This document shows, one piece after another, positions 17,227 through 25,812 of a stretch of 64,000 bases of DNA (position 1 is its first letter; each line of letters opens with the position of its first letter). The notes under the pieces are model-generated. The model saw only the letters and a list, made by a program, of their open reading frames with translations, did not search any database and was not told where the DNA came from. The position numbers and the translations under genes were made by a program. Location: the NCBI GenBank assembly GCA_003388555.1, contig QQVD01000056.1, positions 62,001-126,000 on the forward strand, given 5' to 3'. This DNA comes from Acidobacteriota bacterium. Lineage in GTDB: Bacteria; Acidobacteriota; Thermoanaerobaculia; Multivoradales; Multivoraceae.

Positions 17227-19761
17227 ATGCCGATCGCCACCGGTCGCCGCACGCGGCCCGCCCACCGTTTCTCTACCCCCCGGTCCACCCGCGAGCAGCG
17301 CCGACAGGCCGCAGGCCTCGGACCAGCCTCCTCCGCCGCCCTCCTGGTCGGTGTCGCTCTCGCCATCCTCGCCTGCGGTCCCTCGACTCCGCCGGCGATC
17401 CAGTCGCTGGCCATCGCCTTCCCGGACGCCACGGTGCAGGGCACGCCCGACGTCGAGCTCGACTTCCCAGAGCTCGAGTGGCGCTTCGGCGACGACTCGC
17501 CACTGCCCGGAGAAGACGACGAGGGCAACCCGGTCCCGCCGCTCGACGTCTGGCAGGCGTTCCACGACATCTCCGGCCTCGAGATCCGCGACGGCGTGCT
17601 CACCGGCACGGTGAGCGGTCCGCTGCCGATCCTCGCCCTCTCGATCGCCGAGGACACCCTGCCCGACGATCGGCCGAGCAGCTTCACTCTGAAGCTCGGC
17701 CTCCCCGCCGGTGAGGAGCTGAACGTCGACGTGATGCGCGAGCTCGAGAAGGAGGAGATCCTCGACCGCCTGGCCGACAGCGAGCTCGGCGACTTCAACC
17801 TCGAGCTGCGGCCGGGAGACGAGGTGCAGACGTACGTGCTGGGCGAGGCGCAGGCGACCTTCGGCATCCGCGGCTCGCTGAGCCAGATCCGCCACCTGCT
17901 GATCCGCCCGACCGAAGTGCCCGAGGGCACCCGCTTCACCGTCGAGTCCCTGCGCGCCACCGGCCGGGTCGAGGAGCTGTCGAAGCTGCCCTCGGGCTTC
18001 GGGTGGCACGGCCTCGCCGAGATCTACCGGGAGACGGTCGTCTCCCGTTCGCCGGAGACGGTGACCTTCGACGTCGAAGCGGGCGACGCCTCCTGGCTCG
18101 ATCTCGTCGTCGGTACGCCCGGCGACCATCCAGTGACCTTCCGCGCCGTCGCCGAGACGTCTGGCGGCGAGGTCGTCGAGCGCCAGCGCACGGTGACCGA
18201 GCCGGATCGCTGGTTCGAGCTCGACCTCGATCTCGCGGGCCACGACGGCCCACTGCGGGTCTCTCTGGAGCTGGAGTCCGAGGAGCCTGGGCGACTCGGC
18301 TTCTGGGGCGGGCCCACCGTGCGCCACCGCGACGCCCGTGCTGCCGTCAGCGAGCCGAGCGAGCACCGTCTCGCCCTGAGCGACCGGGGGGCGCCGCGCG
18401 GCGTGGTGCTCTTCCTCGCCGACACCCTGCGCCGCGACCACCTCGACGCCTGGGGCTACGAGCGCGAGACCGCCCCCGAGCTGACGCGCCTGGCCAGCGA
18501 AGGCACTCTGTTCGAGGACAACCTGTCCCAGGGCACCTGGACCAAGATCGCGGTGCCGGCGGTGCTGACCTCGCTCTACGCCACCACCCACGGCATCACC
18601 GATGTACCGCACCGGCTGCCGGCCTCGGTGACCACGCTCGCCGAGGCGTTCCGCGACGCCGGCTACGCCACCTTCCACACCTCGTCGGTGCCCTTCTCGG
18701 GCAAGAACAGCAACCTGCAGCAGGGCGTCGAGGTGCTGCACGAGCGCGGCTCGCTCGACCTCGGTGACTACGGAAGCAAGACGGCGCGCCCCTACGTCGA
18801 CGAGTTCCTGGCCTGGCTCGAGACCCACCACGACGCACCCTTCTTCGCCTTCGTGCACGTCTTCGATCCCCACAGCCCGTTCCGCCCGCGGCCGCCCTTC
18901 GACCGCCGCTGGATCGACGCCGAGGGTGCCGCCGACCTCGCCGACCACTTCGAATCGCTGCGCGAATCGACCGACTTTCACGGTCTGCCCGACCGCAAGC
19001 ACCTCGAGGACGCGAAGATCGACGAAGAGGAGTACGTGCGCGGCGCGCTGGCCTGGTACGACGGCTCGATCCGCGCCATGGACGCCGAGATCGGCAAGAT
19101 GATGGAGGGGCTCGAAGCGCTCGGCATCGTCGACGACGTGCTGATCGGTTTCGTCGCCGACCACGGCGAGGAGTTCCTCGAGCACGGCCGCTCGTGGCAC
19201 GGGCAGTCGGTCTACGGCGAGATGGTCGACGTGCCGATGTTCATCCGCTGGCCGGGCGTGGTGCCGAGCCACCGCGTCGCCAGCAGCACCCAGTCGATCG
19301 ACCTGATGCCCACCCTGCTCGAGCTCGCCCGGGTTCCGGTGCCCGAGCAGGCGCAGGGGCGCAGCCTGCTGCCTCTGCTCGTCGCGGCGGCGGCGGGCGA
19401 GTCCCCGCAGGAGCACGGCTGGAACGATCCCCCGGTGTTCACCGAGCGGGCCGACTCGGAGTCCGAGAGCGTCGACGGCCTGCCCGACGCCTACGCCGTC
19501 ATCCACGACGGCTGGAAGCTGATCTGGAACGTCGTCGTGCGCGACGAGCGCCCCGAGCTCGAGCTCTTCGACCACCGCGCCGATCCGCTGGACCTGGAAA
19601 ACCTCGCCGATCAGCACCCCGAGCGGGTCGCCGAGCTCAAGAAGCTGATCGAGGGCTGGCGTACCCGCGCCGAGGAAGCCAAGGTCAGCGACGAGGGCCT
19701 GGAGGACGAGATGGACCCCGAGGAGCTGGAGCGACTGCGGGCGCTGGGCTACGTCAACTGA
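17227..19761 (+). CDS. Sulfatase-superfamily lipoprotein with Thr at the usual formylglycine site
   Basis: An 844-residue lipoprotein. GGAGGAG at 17208-17214 supports ATG 17227 rather than the upstream ATG 17176. The lipobox LAILAC places the lipidated Cys at residue 50. Residues about 60-385 have no family I recognise and look beta-rich. The C-terminal half is an alkaline-phosphatase/sulfatase fold: metal ligand D399 in FLADTLRRDHLDAWGY, D645-H646 in VADHGEE, and the C-terminal RLRALGYV tail common in this group. The canonical Cys-x-Pro-Ser-Arg is replaced by T439-K-I-A-V, so formylglycine maturation cannot occur. Threonine may be the nucleophile, as in phosphatases or phosphotransferases of this superfamily. 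Substrate unknown. Confidence 0.88.
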   Translation: MPIATGRRTRPAHRFSTPRSTREQRRQAAGLGPASSAALLVGVALAILACGPSTPPAIQSLAIAFPDATVQGTPDVELDFPELEWRFGDDSPLPGEDDEGNPVPPLDVWQAFHDISGLEIRDGVLTGTVSGPLPILALSIAEDTLPDDRPSSFTLKLGLPAGEELNVDVMRELEKEEILDRLADSELGDFNLELRPGDEVQTYVLGEAQATFGIRGSLSQIRHLLIRPTEVPEGTRFTVESLRATGRVEELSKLPSGFGWHGLAEIYRETVVSRSPETVTFDVEAGDASWLDLVVGTPGDHPVTFRAVAETSGGEVVERQRTVTEPDRWFELDLDLAGHDGPLRVSLELESEEPGRLGFWGGPTVRHRDARAAVSEPSEHRLALSDRGAPRGVVLFLADTLRRDHLDAWGYERETAPELTRLASEGTLFEDNLSQGTWTKIAVPAVLTSLYATTHGITDVPHRLPASVTTLAEAFRDAGYATFHTSSVPFSGKNSNLQQGVEVLHERGSLDLGDYGSKTARPYVDEFLAWLETHHDAPFFAFVHVFDPHSPFRPRPPFDRRWIDAEGAADLADHFESLRESTDFHGLPDRKHLEDAKIDEEEYVRGALAWYDGSIRAMDAEIGKMMEGLEALGIVDDVLIGFVADHGEEFLEHGRSWHGQSVYGEMVDVPMFIRWPGVVPSHRVASSTQSIDLMPTLLELARVPVPEQAQGRSLLPLLVAAAAGESPQEHGWNDPPVFTERADSESESVDGLPDAYAVIHDGWKLIWNVVVRDERPELELFDHRADPLDLENLADQHPERVAELKKLIEGWRTRAEEAKVSDEGLEDEMDPEELERLRALGYVN

Positions 19762-19872
19762 CAGCCGCTGGCGCGAACGGGTGCGAGGCGAATGCGGCCG
19801 AGCGCCGGCTGGGCTGCCGAGCCGCTTCGGCAGCGCACTCGTTGCCGTGGCGGCGTCGGCGCTGGTCGTCGG

Positions 19873-20643
19873 CTAGTCGTCGGCGTCGCCGCGATCTCCG
19901 GTCGGCCGGGAGCGTTCCGGGTCGAGGCTGATCACGAACCGATTGCCGCTGCTGGTCTCGACCGCCTGCAGCAGTCGCAGCTGGAGGATGCCCGGGTTCC
20001 GCTCCATCAGGGCCGCGGTGTTGGCGAGGTTGCGCACCGCGGCAGACTCCCCGCGCGCCTTCTCCAGCGCCGCCAGACCCTGCTGCCTGGCCAGAACGAC
20101 ATCGGAGTAGGCGCTGCGCAGGCCCGCCGCCATCATGAAGTCGCGCACCTGCACCTCGTGCAGCTCGACGCCGTAGCGGGCCGCGGACTCGGACACGGCT
20201 TCGCGCACCGCGGCTCCGATCGCGCCGCGCTCGGCCAGCGTGTCGTCCAGCCCGCGCTCGGCGATCACCTCGCGCAGGGCGAGCTGGATGCGGCCGTAGA
20301 GGGCGGCCTGGAAGTCCTCGGTCTCGGCCAGGGCCTTCCGCACGTCGGCGATCGTGTACTCGCAGATCAGGCTGACCTTGATCGGCACGCGATCGGAGGT
20401 GAGCACCTCCTGACCCGCGACGACCACCTGGCGACGGCGGGTGTCGACCACCTGCAGCTCGTCGATCCGAGGGCGCAGCCAGTAGCGACCCGGTCCGACC
20501 TCACCCAGCAACCGACCCTTGCGGTAGCGCAGTCCGCGCTCGTGCTCTCGGACGATCCGCGGCCGCGGCCAGAAGTACTGCACCCCCCAGAGCAGGCCGA
20601 AGGCGAGCACCGTGGCTCCGAGCGCGGCGAGCATGGCGTCCAT
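19873..20643 (-). CDS. SPFH/Band 7 (slipin-like) membrane protein
   Basis: A 256-residue SPFH-domain protein: one N-terminal membrane helix (about 3-24, MLAALGATVLAFGLLWGVQY) and then a Band 7 domain. Motifs are RGLRYRKGRLLGEVGPGRYW, TSDRVPIKVSLICEYTIADV and LREVIAERGLDDTLAER. The tail ARQQGLAALEKARGESAAVR is the usual helical region of slipins and prohibitins. Such proteins scaffold membrane microdomains, often beside an NfeD protease; none is encoded here. ATG 20643 with a GGAG upstream is preferred over the longer start at 20691. The lipoprotein gene at 20942-21481 lies upstream, beyond the candidate RNA. Confidence 0.88.
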   Translation of the reverse strand: MDAMLAALGATVLAFGLLWGVQYFWPRPRIVREHERGLRYRKGRLLGEVGPGRYWLRPRIDELQVVDTRRRQVVVAGQEVLTSDRVPIKVSLICEYTIADVRKALAETEDFQAALYGRIQLALREVIAERGLDDTLAERGAIGAAVREAVSESAARYGVELHEVQVRDFMMAAGLRSAYSDVVLARQQGLAALEKARGESAAVRNLANTAALMERNPGILQLRLLQAVETSSGNRFVISLDPERSRPTGDRGDADD

Positions 20644-20752
20644 CGTCCATTCTCCAGGAGAGCTCCACCCCCCGTCGGTCCCCGACGTCACGGCGGGGGC
20701 GCGGGGCCCGCAGGGCCGGACTGCCGGTCGCGCGAACGCTGGGCCGCCGAGG

Positions 20753-20876
20753 GGTGGATTGGTACGGGAATCGAACCCGGCGCGTTTCCGCGCTGACCAT
20801 TTGGTGGGAGGCGATGTGCAGAGCCTCCTCCGCGATGCGGCAGAGGCTGCTTCCGAGTCTCCCGCCCGTCATGGTA
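20753..20876 (-). ncRNA. Candidate structured RNA with a tRNA T-arm-like 3' module
   Basis: This gene-free stretch on the minus strand folds strongly by eye. The outer stem ACCAU (about 20875-20871) pairs with AUGGU (about 20801-20797). The next stem GGCGGGAG pairs with CUCCCACC with one mismatch. An inner hairpin is built from GCAG/CUGC, CCUC/GAGG and CCGC-AUC-GCGG. Downstream are GCGCG-GAAA-CGCGC (a GNRA tetraloop hairpin) and CGGG-UUCGAUU-CCCG, which matches a tRNA T-arm. No acceptor or anticodon stem for a full tRNA can be made. It is not tmRNA, SRP RNA or RNase P as far as I can judge. A short open frame crosses it but looks like a by-product. Confidence 0.45.
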
Positions 20877-20941
20877 GCGCCTGCGGGCCTGGGCCTTGGA
20901 CCCGGAGGCGGAGGAGCGCCCCTTCGGAGTGCGAGGGGACC

Positions 20942-21481
20942 CTAGACCCGCTCGGCGAGCCAGTCGATGCCGGACTGCCACGCTCCGGCTGCCACTTCGG
21001 GCAGCGACTCGAGCCGCTGGCGGACCAGGTCTCGCATCCGCAGCCGCACCAGCACCGGCGTGCAGGTGCCGCAGCCCGACGGCGGCTCGCCTGGACGCGC
21101 GAGCAACAACACACCCGGTTCGAGCTGACGCAGCGACAGCTCGCTCGAATAGCCCTCGCCCTCGAACGAGAAGCGGATCTCGCCACCCACGGTGCGCGCG
21201 TCCGAGATCGAGAACCCTGGTGGCACCAGCAGGGTTAGCCGCGCCGGCGAGCTCTCGATCCGCGCCCCGAGGTCCTCGCCCCAGTCGTACCAGCTGCCGC
21301 GCAGATCGGCGATGACGGCAGCATCTCCCTTGAGATCCACGGTCTGCAAGCGAGGTCGCTCCTCGTCGGTGCAGGCCGCGCTCAGTGCCAAGACGACCAC
21401 GACTGAGGCTCGCAGCGCGATCCCGTGCGCAGTGTCACGTGGTCGTCTCTGGAGATTGCCGGGCGGGTGACATCTGGACAT
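20942..21481 (-). CDS. Lipoprotein of unknown function
   Basis: A 179-residue protein. GAGGAG upstream supports the ATG at 21481. After a basic N-terminus and hydrophobic stretch, the lipobox LSAAC marks a lipidated cysteine near residue 37. The mature part has no domain I recognise; it contains a CGTC pair (SGCGTCTP) reminiscent of a metal or disulfide site. It is convergent with nothing and lies between the GST gene and the candidate RNA, with the SPFH gene further downstream on the same strand. Confidence 0.7.
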   Translation of the reverse strand: MSRCHPPGNLQRRPRDTAHGIALRASVVVVLALSAACTDEERPRLQTVDLKGDAAVIADLRGSWYDWGEDLGARIESSPARLTLLVPPGFSISDARTVGGEIRFSFEGEGYSSELSLRQLEPGVLLLARPGEPPSGCGTCTPVLVRLRMRDLVRQRLESLPEVAAGAWQSGIDWLAERV

Positions 21482-21586
21482 GACTCGTCGTCTCCTCGCA
21501 GGGAGACAGACACGCGAGCAGTAGGGTCGGTTCCGGTTTCGCGCGCGACGACCCAGCTCCGGGGGTTGGGTCCGCCCGTCCCGGAT

Positions 21587-22204
21587 TCAGTGCCAGACCA
21601 ACGGGCAGTGCTCCCGCTGCATCAGCCGGCGCAGGTACGCCACCAGCGCCGGGCACGCATCCAGCATGCCCTGCTCCTGGCCCCAGCTCACCGTGTAGCC
21701 GGCGATGACGTCGGTCACCGAGAAGCGTTCCCCCACCAGGTAGCCGGAGTCGGACGCCGCCAGCACCGCGTCGAGCACGGCGGCGGCGCGGCGGTACATC
21801 CGCGAGTTCTGCTCGACGATCTCGGGCACACGCTCCTCCGCCGGCAGCACGAAGTCGATCGTGTTGATCTCGCTGCTGTGCACGTACGGCTCCATCTCGG
21901 TGAGAACGAAGCTGGTCCACTGGTAATGCAGGTTGCGCTCCCAGGTGCCGGGCCGCGCGACGAGCTCCTTCTCGGGCACCAGGTCGGCGATGGCGGTGAC
22001 GATCGCCGCCGACTCGAACAGCGGCCGGCCGTCGATGACCGCGGCCGGCAGCTTGCCGAGCGGGTGCACCCGGCGAAGTTCTGCGCTCCGGAACACCTCG
22101 ATGTCGTTGCCGAGCGACTCGTAGGCGAGACCCGCCTCGAGCAGCGTCCAGCGCACCCGCGCCGAGCGGGTCGGCCCGAGCTCGTAGAGCTGGATCCGAG
22201 ACAT
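21587..22204 (-). CDS. Glutathione S-transferase family protein
   Basis: A 205-residue GST-fold protein. The thioredoxin-like N-terminal domain starts RIQLYELGPTRSARVRWTLL and includes the cis-proline loop HPLGKLPAAVIDG and the ESAAIVTAIADL segment, which aligns with the glutathione-binding ESxAI motif. The C-terminal helical domain ends SVTDVIAGYTVSWGQEQGML, with the family N-capping Ser/Asp. It probably conjugates or reduces using glutathione or another thiol. The start at 22204 is close behind GGAGGTG; ATG 22216 is an alternative. It is the last gene of a minus-strand series with the genes at 22269-22643 and 22680-23132. Confidence 0.88.
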   Translation of the reverse strand: MSRIQLYELGPTRSARVRWTLLEAGLAYESLGNDIEVFRSAELRRVHPLGKLPAAVIDGRPLFESAAIVTAIADLVPEKELVARPGTWERNLHYQWTSFVLTEMEPYVHSSEINTIDFVLPAEERVPEIVEQNSRMYRRAAAVLDAVLAASDSGYLVGERFSVTDVIAGYTVSWGQEQGMLDACPALVAYLRRLMQREHCPLVWH

Positions 22205-22268
22205 CACCTCCGCCATCGAGCCGCGGCCCGGTGTGGCGTCGCGCGCCGACCTGAGAGCGTGCCCCGAC

Positions 22269-22643
22269 TCATCCGACGACCTGCCACAGCGCGATGACTC
22301 CGATCGCCAGGAAGACGATCCACGAGTAGTGGCGGCCGCGCGACGAGATCCCGGAGACCGCGGCGCTGACCAGGAACGTGGCCGAGATCGCCGCGCCCGC
22401 ACTCTCGTGCGACAGGCGGCGGTGCGCCATCAGCCAGAGGATCGCGGCGAAGCCGATCCAGGCCATGGTGGTGATGTGCCAGGCGAAGCGCAGCACCGGC
22501 AGCATCGACTCGCGGCCACCGAGGGTGAGCCGCGGCAGGTTCTCGAGCCGCCCGAGACGCTGGATCACGTAGCGCTCGCCGAGGAACGAATGGGCGACGC
22601 CGATGGCCACGGCGAGCGTGGCGGCGAGGTAGAGCAGGAGCAT
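22269..22643 (-). CDS. Four-helix small membrane protein
   Basis: A 124-residue integral membrane protein with about four helices (YLAATLAVAIGVAHSFL, FAWHITTMAWIGFAAILWLM, AGAAISATFLVSAAVSGI, SWIVFLAIGVIALWQVV). Conserved-looking motifs are HSFLGERYVI and FAWHITT, whose histidines sit within or at the ends of helices. No named family recognised. It lies 36 bp downstream of the SRPBCC gene on the same strand and probably shares its transcript. Confidence 0.75.
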   Translation of the reverse strand: MLLLYLAATLAVAIGVAHSFLGERYVIQRLGRLENLPRLTLGGRESMLPVLRFAWHITTMAWIGFAAILWLMAHRRLSHESAGAAISATFLVSAAVSGISSRGRHYSWIVFLAIGVIALWQVVG

Positions 22644-22679
22644 CCTCAGGGGCCTTTCGAGTGCGGCGCAACGACCCGG

Positions 22680-23132
22680 TCAGGCTCCGCCCTCGCAGAG
22701 CTCCTTCAACCGCGCCAGCGCCCTGGGCCACGCCTGATCCATGAGCTCCTCGTACTCGGGCGCCACGTCCAGTTCGACGTCGAGGCGGGTGCCGCCGTCC
22801 ACCGGCGTGAAGCTGTAGTTCTCGTAGGCCGGTGCCCACCTGCGCACCGCCTCGCTCTCGGTGTCCTCGACGCCGCCGGAGATCATCCCGAGGTGGCGGA
22901 TCGAGACGAAGGCGTTGGGCCGGCTCTCGGCGATCTCGGCGACCATGCCGTCGCCGGTGGAAGAGAGGAAGTGGATGCGGCTGCCCTCGCTCCACGAGCC
23001 TTCGTAGCGCGATCCCTCGTCGAAGGCCCGGGTCCAAAGTCGATAGGTCTGCTCTCCCAGCATCGTGTCCCAGACGACGCCGACCGGAGCGGCGATCGTC
23101 GTCGAGTACCGCCTGCGCTCTACACCAGCCAT
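22680..23132 (-). CDS. SRPBCC (START/AHSA1-like) domain protein
   Basis: A 150-residue protein of the SRPBCC superfamily, which binds hydrophobic ligands in a deep pocket. The pattern YSTTIAAPVGVVWDTMLGEQ, EGSRIHFLSSTGDGMVAEI and the C-terminal helix DQAWPRALARLKELCEGG fit the AHSA1 branch. GAGGAG just upstream makes ATG 23132 the start in place of the longer frame from 23204. It probably heads a three-gene minus-strand unit with the membrane protein and the GST. Ligand unknown. Confidence 0.85.
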   Translation of the reverse strand: MAGVERRRYSTTIAAPVGVVWDTMLGEQTYRLWTRAFDEGSRYEGSWSEGSRIHFLSSTGDGMVAEIAESRPNAFVSIRHLGMISGGVEDTESEAVRRWAPAYENYSFTPVDGGTRLDVELDVAPEYEELMDQAWPRALARLKELCEGGA

Positions 23133-23207
23133 GGCTCTCCTCTCGTTTGTCTCGGGCGATCGCGAAGGTGGCTCGGATCCTGCCACGCAGCTGAGCCTGC
23201 CCACTCG

Positions 23208-23603
23208 TCAGCGGGGCTTCGGCCTTGCTTCGTCCTTCCTACGAACCACCCGCCGCACCGCCACCATCGCGTAGATCCAGGCGTTGAGGACCAGGAGACC
23301 GACCGCCATCCAACCCTGCAGGTCGGCGTCGAGCCCCTGCGGATAGACGATGCGCCCCAGGTACTGCTCGACGAACGTCCCTGAGTAGTCGGCCTCGCCG
23401 CCGGCTCGACGCAGCGAGTTCTCGAGCGGAGTCAGCGGGCAGACGCCCGCGGTGAAGGAGATGTAGGCCGCCCAGGCAAGAGCGGGCAGGTGCGCGAAGG
23501 CCGCCAGCGGCCAGCGCAGACAGAGGAGAGCGCCGAACAGCGCGAAGAGGATGAAGCCGAAGTGCACCGTGAGCACCAGGTCGGCGAGCAGACGCGCGAG
23601 CAT
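23208..23603 (-). CDS. DUF2784 domain membrane protein
   Basis: A 131-residue integral membrane protein with the DUF2784 signature: LADLVLTVHFGFILFALFGA at the N-terminus, CPLTPLENSLRRAGGE in the middle and QYLGRIVYPQGL after it. About four helices; the C-terminus is basic. Function unknown for the family. ATG 23603 is used; GTG 23606 immediately before it is equally possible. It lies 75 bp upstream of the SRPBCC gene on the same strand. Confidence 0.88.
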   Translation of the reverse strand: MLARLLADLVLTVHFGFILFALFGALLCLRWPLAAFAHLPALAWAAYISFTAGVCPLTPLENSLRRAGGEADYSGTFVEQYLGRIVYPQGLDADLQGWMAVGLLVLNAWIYAMVAVRRVVRRKDEARPKPR

Positions 23604-23873
23604 CACCTGATCACACCTTCAACCCTGGCCATTCATCGGCACCGCTCCGGACGCACTGACGGCCAAGTCGGTCCGCCTTCCGCGGACCCGCGACCCCGAA
23701 GGGATGCTATCCAACGAGCGTCGCGGATCTCGATGCCAGGCCCCGCACCGCATCCCCTTCGAGCCTCTGTCGAAACGAGCTTCTATGCTAATGTGACATA
23801 ACATCCTCCGAGCCAACCACCTCGTCACCGGCCGACCGCCAACGCCAGATCGAGCCCTCGGGAGTTCCCCGCC

Positions 23874-24740
23874 ATGCGCAGCTCACTCCGTCGCCTCAGT
23901 CGTCTTCTCTTCCCCGCCATCGTCCTGACGACGGCGACGGCCGGCGGTGCCGCCCCGTTCGCCACCACCCTCGAGCAGGATGGCCTCTATACCGTCGACC
24001 TCCAGGACCTCTCGCGCCAGCTCCTGCTGGCGACGACGATCCAGGGCTCTCCCTACGACCTGGCACGCGCCCCTGGCAGCGACTACTTCGCCGCCTTCGT
24101 CGAGCTGCCACCGAGCACCGGAGACGACCTGCTGGTGCGCATCGACGCCGACACCGGTCAGGTCTTCGAGCTCGGCCTGCTGCCGGGCAGCGGACAGTGG
24201 AGCCTCGAGGTGGGCCCCGATGCCCTGCTCTACGGCACCGACGGCGATCTGCTGTTCGAGCTCTCGATGAGTGGCGCGACGCGGCAGACGGTGCTCGACG
24301 TGCCCGACGGGCTGATCGCCACCGCGCTGGCCGCCGACGCCACCACGCTGTACCTGGTCGCGGAGGACGACAATGCGGGGACCTGCGACCTCTACACCGT
24401 CGACCTGGTCCAGGCGATCCTGCTTCCGGCGCTCGCCGACCTACCGCAGTGCGGCGCCGACGGCGCCGCGATCTCCGAGGGGACTCTCTACCTCGTGCAC
24501 TACGACCTCATCGTGCTGGGCAACCCGCCCTTCTTCTACACCGAGGTGCACGCCGTCGATCTGGCGACCGGAGCGAGCCGCGAGGTCAGCTTCACCGAGT
24601 TCGAGATCCTTCTCGGCATCACCGACGTGCGCGGCCCGCTGCCGGTCCTCGAGGTGCCCACCCTCGGCGGCGCCGGCCTGCTGCTGCTCGTGGCCGCTCT
24701 CGCTGGCGTCGGGTGCGTCGCACTGCGGCTGCGCCGCTGA
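23874..24740 (+). CDS. Secreted propeller-like protein with IPTL-type C-terminal sorting tail
   Basis: A 288-residue protein with a signal peptide (cleavage near GGAAP, residue 27) and repeats of a YTVDL/DxxTG type (LYTVDLQDLS, RIDADTGQVF, HAVDLATGAS) suggesting a beta-propeller. The C-terminus, VPTLGGAGLLLL followed by a hydrophobic helix and RLRR, is the three-part layout of IPTL/PEP-CTERM-like sorting signals recognised by exosortase-type enzymes. No exosortase gene lies in the window. The cohesin protein at 48413-49093 has a similar tail, so both may be handled by the same enzyme. Confidence 0.78.
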   Translation: MRSSLRRLSRLLFPAIVLTTATAGGAAPFATTLEQDGLYTVDLQDLSRQLLLATTIQGSPYDLARAPGSDYFAAFVELPPSTGDDLLVRIDADTGQVFELGLLPGSGQWSLEVGPDALLYGTDGDLLFELSMSGATRQTVLDVPDGLIATALAADATTLYLVAEDDNAGTCDLYTVDLVQAILLPALADLPQCGADGAAISEGTLYLVHYDLIVLGNPPFFYTEVHAVDLATGASREVSFTEFEILLGITDVRGPLPVLEVPTLGGAGLLLLVAALAGVGCVALRLRR

Positions 24741-24761
24741 GCCTCGGCGGTCGGTCGACGA

Positions 24762-25502
24762 CTACTCGGGGACCCTCAGCGCCAGGCAGACGTAGCCGTA
24801 GTCGTCGCCGCAGGCTGCGTAGATCTCCTTCTCCAGCCGCGTCGCGGCGTAGATCTCGCGCTCGCCGTGGCGCCGGACGGCGTCCTGCAGGGCTTCGTCG
24901 ACGCCATCGTAGTAGGCGTGCCAGTCGCCCGGCGGCAGGCGGAAGGAGCCGAGCACCTCGTACCCAGCCTCGCGGGCGTCGCCGAGGCGCTGCGCCTCGT
25001 CACCCATCTCGGGGTAGTGCTCGGTGAAGAACTCGACGGCGCGGGCGGCCGGCTCGGCGGTGAACCACACCAGCTCGCTGACCACCAGGCAGCCACCGGG
25101 GCGCAGCAGCGGGCGCCAGAGCCGCAGCGCGTTGGTGAAACCGATGTTGTAGGCGCTGCCCTCGGCCCACACGAGGTCGTAGCCGTCGCCGAGGACGTCG
25201 GTGTCGCTCATGTCGGCGACGAGCGTGGTGATGCGACCGGCGACACCTCGCTCCGCCGCGCGACCACGTAGCGTCTCCAGGAACGGTGGGTGGATGTCGA
25301 CCGCCGTGATCTGGGCGCCGGTGTCCTCGGCCAGCACCAGGGTCGAGGCGCCGGTGCCGCAACCGAGGTCGAGCACCCGTTCGATGCGCATGCCGTCGGG
25401 AAGGAGCGTCAGCGCCCTGTGAGTGCTGGCGACGCTGCCCGGGCCCTGGCGCGGCGTGCTCTCGAAGAGCTCGAAGAGGAGTGGCAGGTCGTCGTCTTGC
25501 AT
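24762..25502 (-). CDS. SAM-dependent class I methyltransferase
   Basis: A 246-residue methyltransferase. Motif I is VLDLGCGTGAST near residue 43, the acidic end of beta-2 is ITAVDIHPPFL, motif II is TLVADMSDTDVLGDGYDLVW, and the post-motif region is LLRPGGCLVVSELVWF. This is a complete Rossmann fold for S-adenosylmethionine binding. The acceptor is not predictable. The start at ATG 25502 (MQDDDLP) fits the family length; the frame is open much further upstream, but that extension is low-complexity and not conserved-looking. It converges with the propeller gene 21 bp away. Confidence 0.88.
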   Translation of the reverse strand: MQDDDLPLLFELFESTPRQGPGSVASTHRALTLLPDGMRIERVLDLGCGTGASTLVLAEDTGAQITAVDIHPPFLETLRGRAAERGVAGRITTLVADMSDTDVLGDGYDLVWAEGSAYNIGFTNALRLWRPLLRPGGCLVVSELVWFTAEPAARAVEFFTEHYPEMGDEAQRLGDAREAGYEVLGSFRLPPGDWHAYYDGVDEALQDAVRRHGEREIYAATRLEKEIYAACGDDYGYVCLALRVPE

Positions 25503-25812
25503 CGGTCTGGACCCAAAGGCTGGCTCGCACCAACGCATTCGGGTTCTGGGCTCTGGTGGAACGCCGCTGATGCTACGGCGCCGGTGAGGTCGAGGTTGCC
25601 ACGGCACGATCCGTCTCCCGCCCATCCCCCCACAAAGGGCGCAACGACCTGCTCGGCGTCGGGCCCGAGGAGCCCGCGACCGACACCGCGAATCCCGCCG
25701 GGTAGGATCGCGCCGAGCTCGAACGTCGACGGCGTCGAGACTCCCGTGGCCCCATCCCGGCGCAGCGGTCCGAAGACCGCCACCCGCGACGACAGAGGCA
25801 AGCCCGACCGCC
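25503..25812. other. 310-bp divergent intergenic region
   Basis: This region separates the methyltransferase (leftward) from the APC permease (rightward) and must hold both promoters. GGGTAGGATCG near 25699 resembles an extended -10 element. I see no inverted repeat or coding segment. Confidence 0.5.

Noticed and set aside
16864-19617. 917-codon open frame on the minus strand
   Set aside because: Antisense to the sulfatase-superfamily gene; composition is that of a shadow frame (His, Val, Arg, Glu-rich, no motif).
20753-20830. A normal tRNA on the minus strand
   Set aside because: The T-arm is present, but no matching acceptor 5' strand, D-arm or anticodon arm is found within 120 nt; kept only as a candidate structured RNA.
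20501-20872. 123-residue protein starting MTGGRLGSSL
   Set aside because: Its frame covers the folded RNA candidate and then the SPFH gene out of frame; no conserved domain.
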